Source: Adiantum capillus-veneris (taxonomy: Eukaryota; Streptophyta; Polypodiopsida; Polypodiales; Pteridaceae). Taken from it: a stretch of 64,000 nt of DNA. Shown here piece after piece: positions 53,856 through 64,000 of this stretch. The notes beneath the pieces are model-generated. The model worked only from the letters and a program-made list of their open reading frames with translations, made no database searches and had not been told where the DNA came from. The position numbers were made by a program, and so were the translations under genes. The stretch covers positions 6,327,806-6,391,805 of the forward strand of contig CM043954.1 of assembly GCA_014529385.2 (NCBI GenBank). Reading direction: 5' to 3'. Numbering within the stretch: the stretch's first letter is position 1; every line of letters begins with the position of its first letter.

Positions 53856-55083
53856 TGTAAGGTGCTGCAGAATGAATGTTTGCGCTTTGCTCAAGATGAA
53901 TGCTCCGAGCTGTGCTCAAGGTTCCTTTTGTTCTTATGGAACGGAGAGCCTTCCGTTCTTAATGAGAGAATGCTATGATCACAAACAATGTGAATGGACA
54001 CTGTGTGTGCAAATGTATGAGGCTGAGAGATAGAGAGAGAAGAGCGATACGACACCAGAGACGTAAAACCCTCCTCCGAAGGCCCCACTCTCGTCGGCGA
54101 GAGTGGTCTACTTATGATTGCACAAACTAGTACAAACTGTATGCATGGGACTGATGCAAGTCTAGGCTATGTCGGCGATGACGACGGTGATGACGAGACC
54201 GACCTAAGGGCTGAAATCTGCAATCTTTCTACTGCTGTCCAAAAACGCTATGGGTTGAAATCTGCGGCTAGTCCACAAAAGCTGATTTTGCAGGCTGTTT
54301 CTATGGGTCTTTGTCGCTGAAAATCTGCAGGTTTAGGGCTGAAAACTGAGGTTCTTAAAGACTAAAGCTGATGGTCTATCCGGGCTGAATCTGCTACTCT
54401 TTCGACTGCTGAAAATCTGGGATCTCTTCAAAACGCTAGGGCTGCATATCTACTAAAGACCAAAACCGCTAGCTGTTGGTGCTCTTCAAAAACGCTAGGC
54501 ATGGGGAAAAACGCCAGGCATGAGAGGATCTTGTGGTGAAGATCTGATGCAAAAACGCCAAGGAGCTGGGGCTTGCTGGCGATGGTGCAAATGCTGAAAA
54601 CGCTAGGATCTGGGCGAGGGTGCTTGATGGAGAAAACGCTAGGGGAGGTTTTTGTTTGGAGGGAAGTACGGCCAAGTTCTTGTTGGAGAAGTTGTCTGCT
54701 GAGCTTGGCTCATGTTGCCTCTTCTGCCAAATAGTGCTAGTCTAGGTTTGCTTATATACAAACTTACTCAATTTGCCCTACCTACTTTCCAACAAAAGTC
54801 ACTTAAAAATAATAAGTGAAAAATGTCAAAAATAGGGAAAATAGGCTAAAATCACTGGAAAATTCCCCTGAAGGATTCTGATGGATTCTGATGGGAATGC
54901 TTATGATCATGCTGTGTGCAACCAAAGGATATGCATCTACACTAAGTGACTGGGCATGCACGGTCTACGAATAGACTCACGAAAGTGCCAAATCACTTCT
55001 AATCTAGATTGACTAGACTAACTGAACCTTGATCATGCTGTAGCTTGTCCACGGACACATAGGGCTGGATGTGTCACGTGACA
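53856..55083 (-). repeat. 5' LTR of element d
   Basis: 1228 bp; very similar to 50678-51915 with scattered changes and small indels. Relative of LTR f (58897-63874). Confidence 0.94.
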
Positions 55084-57738
55084 TTGACACACACTACAGG
55101 ATGCAGCAGAGGCCGACGTTCCGGGAGCACACCCCAAAACAGCTAGTATAATGAGGAGTGCAGAGAGATGAGAGCCCGACTTCAAAGGGAGGTACTTCTA
55201 GGTGTCATTACTCACGGGCAATCACGAATTGCTTCTCGGTGTTTGGTACAACGAAAGAAGAGGGAGTTTCTAGCTCGGCTAGAGCAGGATTTATAGATCA
55301 GTTGTTTTTGAGCCAGGATTCAGGTGAGGCATGGCGACTCTTCCATGAGCACTCCCCCTCACCAGTCATCATTTCTACGGAGGTATGGGGTCAGTATGCA
55401 ACATCTCTCTATACCGTCTCAAGGCAGCCACCTCTTCTAGATCCGCCAGAGCCATGCCCACACACGTGCTTTCTTTACCGAGATGGTAAAGAAAGCCATT
55501 GATAGGATGAAGACTAGGAGAGCATATGATCACGATGGCTTGGTAGCAGAGCATTTTATACATGCCAAAGATTTTCTTGCAGAGTTTCTAGCAATGATGT
55601 GCAATCGTGCCATGTGTGAGGGTCGACCTGATACTCCACGATTGTACCTATCTTCAACTCAGGGGACCCTACAAGAGAGGTTTCTCTACTCTTGATCATA
55701 TTATGACACTCAGAGCCATTATTGAGGAGGGGAGATCATGTGGGAGACAGCTCTATTGTTGCTTTGTGGACTTCCGCAAAGACTTCGATATAGTGCCCAG
55801 AGCCAAATTGATGCACAGACTGCAAGAGATGGGGGTTCCAAAAGAGTTGATTTGGGGGATCATGGCTCTTTACAAGTCAGTAGTGGGGTATGTACGCACT
55901 CCAGAGGGGATTTTTGATTTGGTTCACTCCACTATTGGGGTGAAACAAAGCTGCCCGCTATCTCCTACACTATTCGGCATGTATGTGGATGAGGTTGCTG
56001 ACTACATTGAGAGGGATGGTGATAGAGGAGCACAATTGGCAGGGACATGGATCCCACTATTGTTATATGCTAATGATATTGTGCTGATTTCTGACTCCCC
56101 GGAGGGGATGCAGCGTCATTTAGATGCTTTGTACACATTTGCCCACGATAGTGGATGTTAACCTAGGGAAAACCAAGGTTATGGTGTTTAACACCACACT
56201 ACAGTGGGTCAGGAGGTCAACACCTACGTTTACATATGGCCACGAGACGGTGGAGTATACAGATGCATACACCTATCTTGGGGTAGTCTTCAGTGGACCC
56301 GCATTTTCATTGCGGGGAGCAGCAGAGACTAGATTGACGAGAGCTTATGCAGCCTTGGGAGTTTTGGAGAAGATGTGTTTGCAAGTTCAGTTTGAGGAAC
56401 CTCGAACAAAGCTGTGGCTTTTTGACACTCTAGTGGCTTCAGCTATGCTCTATGGGGTTATTTGGAGGCCCTCAGTGGACCACAAGGGAAGATCTGGTAG
56501 CACTAATGGATGGAGATGTATGGAGAGGCCTCTAGTCTCTATGATCTTTCGAATGATTCGGGCTAAGGCCTCAGTGCCACATGAGATTAATTGGGCTGAG
56601 CTAGCTGCCCCTCCTCTCGTAGTTGAGGTCCTTACTAAATTAGTTTCCTTCATGCATAATTTATGGGACCTTCCTAGAGACATATATGCTCGGCTAGCAC
56701 TTGAGTCACCCCGACAGCTAGCGCTACAAGGGGACACAACATGTTGGTATGGGCTGATGACATCATGGTTTCAGTCACATGGCTTCAGCATGGATAGACT
56801 GCCTCCATTCCAGTACTCCTTGGATGCACCCTCCCTCTCTCACACGGACAGAGACCACTAGACTTATACGCCAGGATTGATTCAGCTAGATACGAGAAGC
56901 ACATGGATACAGCCGGTACAAGAGTTGGGCACGAAGATGGCTTTCTATAGAGAGCGTCTCCTCCAACTAACAGAGGATGGATATGTGATCAGACCGGCCT
57001 ATATGGACACTCATTTGTCCTATGGGGTACAATGTGCTATTAATCAGATGCGCACATCATCACATCAGCTAGAGATTGAGACTGGAAAAGATTTAGGAGA
57101 GTACCAACAGAAGCCAGAATATACCTTATCATGTCATATAGAGCCAAAGACAGAGTTACGTCACATTTTTCTTTGTCCAGTATACTATGAGATACGAGGG
57201 CGCTTTCACTGTCTATTCAGAGAGGGATTTGGACCGTTGGCTAGAGTCATGAGATATCACGATCAGAGATGCTTCGGGTTGTTTTTGCTAGAGCTGCGCA
57301 AACACAGGGAAAGTCTCCTGAGGAGACCAGGTAGTGGGAGACATTCACAGAGGGAGATCACTGACTTCTTTAGAGCAAGGACACTGCAGACTTCAAAGCT
57401 AACTTCTACCAGAGGTATATTAGTGGACAGAGCCACTGAGCTCGGGAGAGCTAGACGCCCACGTCTACAGGGGCAACCACGACATTGACGGAGGCTCAAC
57501 CAGAGAATCAGGACTATTCAGCACAACATGGGAGATGCCCAGTACAACTATTTACAGAGGCGGACATTGACGAAGCTCTTCAACGATCGATGCAATACTT
57601 TCTCGGACAACACCTGATGCTGGGCATCCTCGGGCATGGATGATGATGATGATTTTCAGACTGACGATTTTAGTCTTTTAGTTTTAGTCTCTCACTTTGC
57701 TTCATTTTATTTTTGTACCCAGACGTTGGATTAGACCA

Positions 57739-58883
<1,145 letters not shown>

Positions 58884-58895
58884 GCTCTGATACCA
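58884..58895 (-). promoter_or_regulatory. tRNA-Met primer-binding site of element f
   Basis: Minus strand TGGTATCAGAGC, one base inside the LTR that starts at 58897. Confidence 0.88.
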
Positions 58896-59018
58896 ATGTT
58901 ATGTGCAGCGGAAGTGATTTATGGTGTGTGTCTCAAGATTAGTGCTCAGTGTGTACTCAAGTTCCTTTTAATGAATGAGAGACTTCTTTTACTTCATGAG
59001 AGTTGTGCAGTAGACTAG

Positions 59019-59528
59019 TGTCACACGCTTGGGCACCAAGCAGAGAATCTGACACGACACACGAGATAATCACTTCAAATACTTCACAGTTTTAAAATCA
59101 TAGTTCAATTCGAGACGACACGGCCTGGTATAGTTCCGTGCCCAGAGATATTGGCCCCAAAGACTGGCGCCCTTTCGGTATTTCTTTTATATAAATGCTT
59201 GATCAAAGTTACAACTCCCACGGAACCTCAGCTCTCAGACTCTACGTCCAGATGCCCTGCAGAGTGAGGCCCTTGGGTTTCTTTTATTCTTACAAAGGGT
59301 TGCCAAAAGCAGAGCCCCAAAAGCAGTTAAACCCAAAAGTAAACTGTCCCAAAAGTAACTAGTCCTCAAAAACTAGCAAAAAGCAGCCAGCACAAATTAC
59401 AGAATTATGTACAACTACCACATCAGCATGTTAGCGCGAATTGCGGACGTTCGTACAGCTGCCACGTCGTCAGCCAGTCAACGCAATTTCTGGACAATCC
59501 GTACAGTCTGCCACGTCCTCTGTTGCTG

Positions 59529-59605
<77 letters not shown>

Positions 59606-59658
59606 TGTGTGTGTGTGTGTGTGTCCGGGCAGTACTGCCACGTCATCAATTTGTGACA
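59019..59658 (-). mobile_element. Solo LTR inside LTR f
   Basis: 640 bp from TGTCACACGC to TTTGTGACA, flanked by a perfect duplication ACTAG (59014-59018 and 59659-59663). Related to the chromovirus LTR: it shares GGCCCCAAAGACTGGCGCCC and CAGATGCCCTGC/AGAGTGAGGCCC stretches. Contains a (GT)n tract. Confidence 0.94.
59532..59624 (+). repeat. (GT)n microsatellite in the solo LTR
   Basis: About 93 bp of GT with one interruption (GGG at about 59601). The Cys-Val and Thr-His frames across it are artefacts. Confidence 0.95.
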
Positions 59659-60117
59659 ACTAGAAAGAGATAGAAAATGATACTATGAGAAAAGGTGATG
59701 AGTGATAGAGAGAGAGAGAGAAAGAGAAGACTGACACCAAATGGGGTCAGACCCCCCTCCAAGGCCCCCCTCTCTATCTATTCGAGAGGTATTTGCTTTA
59801 GATTGCACAAAATGCTAATACAATGGTACTAGATACTAAGATGGTGATGGGATCTTGCGGTACTAGATACTAAGATGGTGATGGGAGCTTGGTTCTGCGA
59901 GGCTAAAGGCTAAAATGCAAAAACGCTAGAGATTTTGGCTGCGATTTGCAATGACGACCAGGCTATGGGCTGATCTGCTATCGCCGATGTGGACGATGGG
60001 CTGAAAACTGAAAAACACTGGCTGATCTAGTACGATGCGCTGAATTCTGAGAACGCTGGCTGATCTGACACGGAAGCTGAAAACGTTGGCTGATCAGTGG
60101 AAGAGCATCTTTAGACC

Positions 60118-60483
60118 GGAGTGGAAGTACAACGGCTTATCACGACTACGCATGATGGAATAGAGAAAAAGAGGTTACTATCGACGGACTGTATTGTGCC
60201 AAATACATTTCGGGCATGGTACCATTACGTTGCGGGAAACTCAGAGTTTAGACCACCAAAACATAAACCTTCGCTTGTGGGAAGTATCGAATGGGTTTGA
60301 TCTAAGTTAGGGAAGGAGACCATTATCACTAACCAATTGTTGTATGTAAATGTTCATGAACTTACCCTAAGACCAACAAAGGAAACTTGGATAGCTAGGA
60401 GCATACTTCCCTTAGTGATGGCTACGGGATGTTCAGCATTGTCATGTTTAATGTATGGGGTTGTTGATGTTTACCTCAGCTGA
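60118..60483 (+). pseudogene. Unexplained coding-like block within LTR f
   Basis: A block with no match in LTR d interrupts LTR f here. One frame stays open for 60 codons, has one TGA (60298-60300, probably a former CGA), and continues for 60 more. It reads VQRLITTTHDGIEKKRLL, FRAWYHYVAGNSEFRPPKH, then KLGKETIITNQLLYVNVHEL and a hydrophobic end ARSILPLVMATGCSALSCLM. The amino-acid make-up looks like real protein, possibly ending in a membrane segment. I do not recognise it. It could be a captured host gene fragment or part of another element. Confidence 0.4.
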
Positions 60484-60709
60484 ATTCTAAAAACGCTGGC
60501 TGATTTGGTGCACAGAGGGGTGCACTGAGGTGTACTTGGTACTTGTACTCCGGGTACTAACTTATGCTTGAGAAGTGACCCTTAGGGTAACTTAGATATG
60601 GGGTCAAAGCTGGGTCGGGCAATCCAACTTAAAAATGCCATGATTTTTAAAATGATGCAAAAATGTCACTTATTAATAAGTTGATTAATTACTAATAAGA
60701 GGTGATTCA

Positions 60710-61352
60710 TGTCCCAAATTGCTGACGTGTCAAAGCCTAAAGAATGGAGCCAACTTACAGATGCCGGCCGAGGGGCCTAAACCCTAAGAAGAGCAAGTAA
60801 CAGAAGAAGTCCTACCAACTTATGGGGTTCCGTCCGATGGGGTCCCAAGTGACAGAGATTAAAATAAAGCAGGACCCGCAACTGATGATGTGGCAGATTT
60901 CCAAAAATCACGTTGGCTGATGACGTGGCATGCTGTACGAATTTCCATGTTTTGCACTGGCTGATGATATGGCATGCTGTATGGATTTCCGTAAATTACG
61001 CTGGCAGCTTTTTGGCATTGCTTTTGGACCATAAGCTTTTGAGTTTTGAAGGCTTTTCACTGTAACTGCTTTTCAAGCCAAGGGCCTTTAAATATGAGGT
61101 TAGGGCTCATTCTCTGGCATGCTTCCAAGAGAAGGTGTAGAGTCTAGAGTACCGGCTTGTACTGTGTTGATGCAATATAAAGAAATACCGAAAGGGGCGC
61201 CAAGGTTTGAGGCCAATCCTCTCTGGGGTGGAATTCCGCCACTCCGTGTTGCGTGTCGTCTCTCTCTCTCTCTCAGTTCAGTTATTATTGAAGTGTTAAA
61301 AGTCTGTTCGGTCTGTTCTTTTCTATTGGCACGTGGTGCCCGTCTTGTGACA
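60710..61352 (+). repeat. 5' LTR of element c
   Basis: 643 bp, TGTCCCAAATTGCTGACG to CTTGTGACA. It contains AAATACCGAAAGGGGCGCCA (about 61181-61200), the block shared with other LTR families, an AAACCCTAA telobox (about 60779), and a short TC run (61258-61275). Confidence 0.94.
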
Positions 61353-62963
61353 GTGGTATCAAAGCATCAGGCGTATGCTTTTCTAAAAGCATACCGGTCC
61401 TACAAAAGAGCAAACAGAACTATTGGAATTTTATTCGAGGTATATTCGGCCTATAACCCGGACCTATTAGCCACTCCCACCCTTACTTCATCGCACATCA
61501 TGCGCGCTCCCGTCTTCATTGCTCATGTCTTACAGGGCATAATCCATTAAGATCACTTGCAAGAGAAGGATCCAAGATTTGTTTCGAGCTGCTGTTTTTC
61601 TCAGAGACAGTACCATGCAGATGTCTATAGCTACCAACCCGCACACTTCCAAGGATTTGGCAAGCTTTCAAGAAAAAAAAATTGGCCGAAGTTATATGTT
61701 TTCTGACATCTTCCTTCGAAGTGCAACTTCTGGCAAAGTGGGGTATCCTGAAATGCTTGCCATGGAAACCCTAGCAGATTATAACTTGAAATTTCTCGAC
61801 ATCTCTCAGTAGATGTCTCTTCACGAGCAGATGACCTTGGAGGTCCAGTGCGATTGCTATCTTTGGACTACCATCGCCGCCAAAGAAACATTGTCTGTCC
61901 AAGAGCTGATGGACCATGCTGTGCTCGGCTACGACCTTATGGAATGAACCTAACCCTAATTTTTGGTGGAGGTTCCAGGATGGAAAGCCAGTCGACTTTT
62001 TGAGCTCGGCTAATGTCGAGATTGCTTTTTTTTTAAGTTTCAGTTCTGTTTGATCTTGTTTGGAATGGGTGGTATCTATTTTGAACTTGTCTTGGTGCCG
62101 ATTTAAACTGTTTGACTCTGGTTTTAATACTGGTTTCAATAATTGGTGATTTTACTCCCGGGTGGAGAAGTGAAAAAAAAAATATTATTTTGGTATTGTT
62201 TGAACCTCGGAACGACGCAGGCCGATGCCTGGGGAGCATTCCATGGTACGCTAGAAAACCTCCGAGCAACGCAGGCCGATGCCTGGGGAGCGTTTGGTTG
62301 TATGCTTGTAAAATAATTGTTGTTGTGACTCTCGGCCCGAACCTGGATGGTTATGCGAGAGGAGTATTAAGAAGTCTGAGCAGTGGTTACTCTCACCACC
62401 TCCAAACGACGCAGGCTGCGGTCAAGGGGGATGTTTGGTTGTAAAAGGCCTCTATATCTCCCGGCCAGAACCTTTTTAGGTTATGCGGGAGGAGTGACAA
62501 GGGAGTCCTTGAATATCTCCCGGCTCAAACCTTGTTAGGTTATGCGGGAGGAGTGTTCATTGGCGACTTTATGTTTCTATGTCTTATAACATGCATATGT
62601 GAGCATTTGTATTGCATTGTGATGTGCCAACCACTGAATATTCCTAATTGGATGAGATTGCATGGGTATGTAATTTTAGTGCATCAAGACACCCGTGGAA
62701 GATCAGTACGGTCTGGGTGTGATGGCTAATTTTACTACGCCAGAATATCGAGAGTTCCGATCTGGACGAAAGGAGAAGCTAACTCCTTGATCAAAAGAGT
62801 TGAAAGGAGACGCTAACTCCTTGATCAAAAGAGCCCAAAGGAGAAGCTAACTTCTTAACAAAAAGAGCAAACTGATTGTTCCTCGGAATGACCTTTAAGC
62901 TAACTTGAGTTGTTTTGCAGATATGTTGTAATCGCGGACGATAACTCTTTCAAGAAGGAGAGA
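61353..62963 (+). other. Internal region of element c
   Basis: A frame at 61579-61812 reads MFRAAVFLRDST, SKDLASFQEKKIGRSYMF and, past a TAG, MTLEVQCDCYLWTTIAAKE; it may be a gag trace, but no motif confirms it. The 3' half is made of three sets of short repeats (62205-62870). Confidence 0.55.
62205..62870 (+). repeat. Tandem repeat clusters in element c
   Basis: Set 1: CGACGCAGGCCGATGCCTGG-type unit, about three copies (62213-62420). Set 2: ATATCTCCCGGC...GTTATGCGGGAGGAGTG, two clear copies and a diverged one (62330-62556). Set 3: AAAGGAGAAGCTAACTCC, three copies (62768-62868). Confidence 0.85.
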
Positions 62964-63469
62964 TGTCACAAACTGCTGACGTGTCAAAGCCTAAAGAATG
63001 GAGCCAACTTACAAATGCCAGCCGAGGGGCCTAAACCCTAAGAAGAGCAAGTAGCAGAAGAAGTCCTACCAACTTATGGGGACCCGTCCAATGGGGCCCC
63101 AAGTGACATAAAGGTTAAAATAAAGCAGGACCCGCAGCTGATGATGTGGTAGATTTCCGAAAATCACGCTGACTGATGGCGTGGCATGCTCTACGGATTT
63201 CCGTAAATTACGCTGGTAGCTTTTTGGCATTGCTTTTGGACCAGAAGCTTTTGAGTTTTGAAGGCTTTTCACTGTAACTGCTTTTCAGGCCAAGGGCCTT
63301 TAAATATGAGATTAGGGCTCATTCTCTAGCATGCTTCCAAAAGAAGGTGCAGAGTCTCGAGTACCAGTTTGTACTATCTTGATGCAATAGAAAGAAATAC
63401 CGAAAGGGGCGCCAAGGTTTGGGGCCAATACTCTCTGGGATAGAATTCCGCCACTCCGTGTTGCGTGTC

Positions 63470-63568
<99 letters not shown>

Positions 63569-63642
63569 CAGTTATTATTGAAGTGTTAAAAGTCTGTGCA
63601 GTCTGTTCTTTTCTAATGGCACATGGTGCCCGTCGTGTGACA
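62964..63642 (+). repeat. 3' LTR of element c
   Basis: 679 bp. Longer than the 5' LTR because the TC run is expanded (about 63473-63564), partly offset by deletions elsewhere. Confidence 0.94.
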
Positions 63643-63874
63643 ATTCACATGCAGATAAATACCTAGGCTAGGTACTAATGCAACTAATACACATTGCAGA
63701 CATTGGCTATGCTCGTGTGCAATCAGAGGGTATGCAACTAATCTAAAGTGCCTAGACATGCACGTCTTGCGTACAGGCTCACAAGGGTGCCAAAACACTT
63801 CCTAGGGTATCCTAAACCCTAGAAATAGGAGTTAGCTTATCCACATGCACATAGGGTTACATGTGCACGTGACA

Positions 63875-64000
63875 TACCATAAAGAATCTCAAAGGGTGCC
63901 TTCTCCGTAGACGAATGTACAGTATTCCACTTAGACTATCTGTTCGACACATAGGATTTCAACATAGCCACCACTATGGAATTAGTTAGGGTGTTGCTGC
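63875..64000 (-). pseudogene. Gypsy integrase fragment at the window edge
   Basis: The minus strand reads NSIVVAMLKSYVSNR, a stop, then VHSSTEKAPFEILYG, which is the post-Glu part of a gypsy integrase core (normally ending F-A-YN-x-x-HSST-x-x-PFE). LTR f inserted at or near this reading frame. Confidence 0.75.

Larger units (their letters stand above)
50678..55083 (-). mobile_element. Element d: LTR retrotransposon without RT, long LTRs
   Basis: 4406 bp with LTRs of 1238 and 1228 bp, flanked by TTGAT (50673-50677) and TTGAC (55084-55088), a 5-bp duplication with one later change; the LINE relatives read TTGAC here. On the minus strand: tRNA-Met primer site (53854-53843), three small ORFs, a chromodomain-like relic, then a polypurine tract (51927-51916). 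The 1940-bp internal region has no protease, RT or integrase. Confidence 0.92.
45499..57488 (+). pseudogene. LINE copy D ORF2, in three pieces
   Basis: Pieces 45499-45706, 49991-50677 and 55089-57488. Endonuclease: AAWNCNRS, YSETHQ, then a deletion that removes about 60 bases and leaves VGFNART (about 50161-50181), so the catalytic Asp of GDFN is gone. RT: DHDGLVAEHF, FVDFRKDFDIVPR, a Q-S-C-P box in place of QGCP, and YAND (56066-56077) in place of YADD, a catalytic Asp-to-Asn change. The C-terminal Cys/His finger is degraded. Frame losses near 55290, 55640 and 56155. The TGA ends near 57488. It is the most decayed of copies A-D. Confidence 0.87.
44429..57735 (+). mobile_element. LINE family 1, copy D, carrying two LTR elements
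   Basis: ORF1 (44429-45468), ORF2 (45499-57488) and 3' UTR to about 57735, interrupted by elements e (45707-49985) and d (50678-55083). It lacks the GGCGAG leader seen in copy B. Similarity to the family 3' end stops at GTTGGATTAGACC (57738), where copy E sequence takes over, so it has no tail of its own. Confidence 0.88.
60710..63642 (+). mobile_element. Element c: small LTR retrotransposon with no recognisable proteins
   Basis: 2933 bp, LTRs 60710-61352 and 62964-63642, flanked by a perfect duplication ATTCA (60705-60709 and 63643-63647). tRNA-Met-like primer site TGGTATCAAAGC (61354-61365) and polypurine tract AAGAAGGAGAGA (62952-62963). The 1611-bp internal region has small frames and tandem repeats only. 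A non-autonomous element. Confidence 0.93.
58897..63874 (-). mobile_element. LTR f (relative of LTR d), interrupted twice
   Basis: LTR segments 58897-59018, 59664-60709 and 63648-63874 add up to about 1.4 kb and follow LTR d in order: TGTTATGTGCAGCGG start, ATTGCACAAAATGCTAATAC middle, GCACGTGACA end. The gaps are a solo LTR (59019-59658) and element c (60710-63642), each with its own target duplication. Primer site next to the left end shows it is a 5' LTR of a minus-strand element whose remainder is missing. The right flank (63875 on) is gypsy integrase sequence, the insertion target. Confidence 0.85.

Noticed and set aside
53844-53860. tRNA gene
   Set aside because: The tRNA-Met complement here, and at 35001, 46141, 58884 and 61354, is only a 12-base primer-binding site; no cloverleaf.
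59407-59673. Cys-Val and Thr-His open frames on both strands
   Set aside because: They come from the (GT)n tract inside the solo LTR.
62205-62870. CRISPR-like repeat-spacer structure
   Set aside because: Repeats are imperfect, of three unrelated kinds, without uniform spacers, in a plant retrotransposon.

Overview
The window looks like a piece of a large, repeat-choked land-plant nuclear genome. The evidence is Ty3/gypsy elements primed by initiator tRNA-Met, a chromovirus with a chromodomain, a Ty1/copia-type solo LTR, LINEs with an ORF1 of the plant DUF4283/zinc-knuckle type, plant telobox motifs (AAACCCTAA), and one intron-containing plant-type gene. I cannot name the species; a fern, lycophyte, gymnosperm or bryophyte is as plausible as an angiosperm. 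Nearly everything is transposable-element sequence, mostly decayed, and the elements sit inside one another. I saw no rRNA, tRNA, CRISPR array or bacterial-type operon.

Layout. 1-17.0 kb holds three copies (A, B, C) of one LINE family (family 1: endonuclease, reverse transcriptase, C-terminal Cys/His finger) whose copies end in a long (TC)n tract. Copy A carries a 714-bp hAT-like non-autonomous transposon with a perfect 8-bp target duplication. Copy B keeps a complete ORF1 and carries a 783-bp solo LTR with a perfect 5-bp duplication. Between B and C lie a LINE scrap, one LTR with leader, and a gag relic. 17.0-39.3 kb is a second LINE (family 2) split by a 16.5-kb Ty3/gypsy (Tat-like) element on the minus strand (21524-38046, duplication GCTAC). 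That element is itself split by a 6.5-kb chromovirus (29071-35540, duplication TGAGG). 39.3-41.0 kb contains LTR and integrase fragments, amplified in tandem. 41.3-43.2 kb holds an old LINE fragment and, on the minus strand, four well-phased exons of a DsbA-like thioredoxin-fold oxidoreductase gene, the only host gene seen.

44.4-57.7 kb is LINE copy D, interrupted by two elements without reverse transcriptase: one with gag and protease plus an unfamiliar acidic ORF (45707-49985, duplication GCCAT), and one on the minus strand with coiled-coil, His/Asp-rich and chromodomain-relic ORFs (50678-55083, duplication TTGAT/TTGAC). A LINE 3' end (copy E) follows. 58.2-64.0 kb is an LTR related to the second of these elements, itself interrupted by a 640-bp solo LTR (duplication ACTAG) and a 2.9-kb element with no recognisable genes (60710-63642, duplication ATTCA). 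The window ends in a gypsy integrase scrap.

How it works together. No element here looks able to move by itself. Each LINE copy has lost catalytic residues or reading frame, the chromovirus integrase has an internal deletion, and the RT-less LTR elements must have borrowed enzymes. Many premature stops in the LINE ORFs are explained by C-to-T or G-to-A changes, as expected from long-term cytosine methylation. The target duplications give a relative insertion history: family-2 LINE, then Tat-like element, then chromovirus; LINE D, then two RT-less elements; LTR f, then solo LTR and the small element. All readings are by eye; no database search was run.
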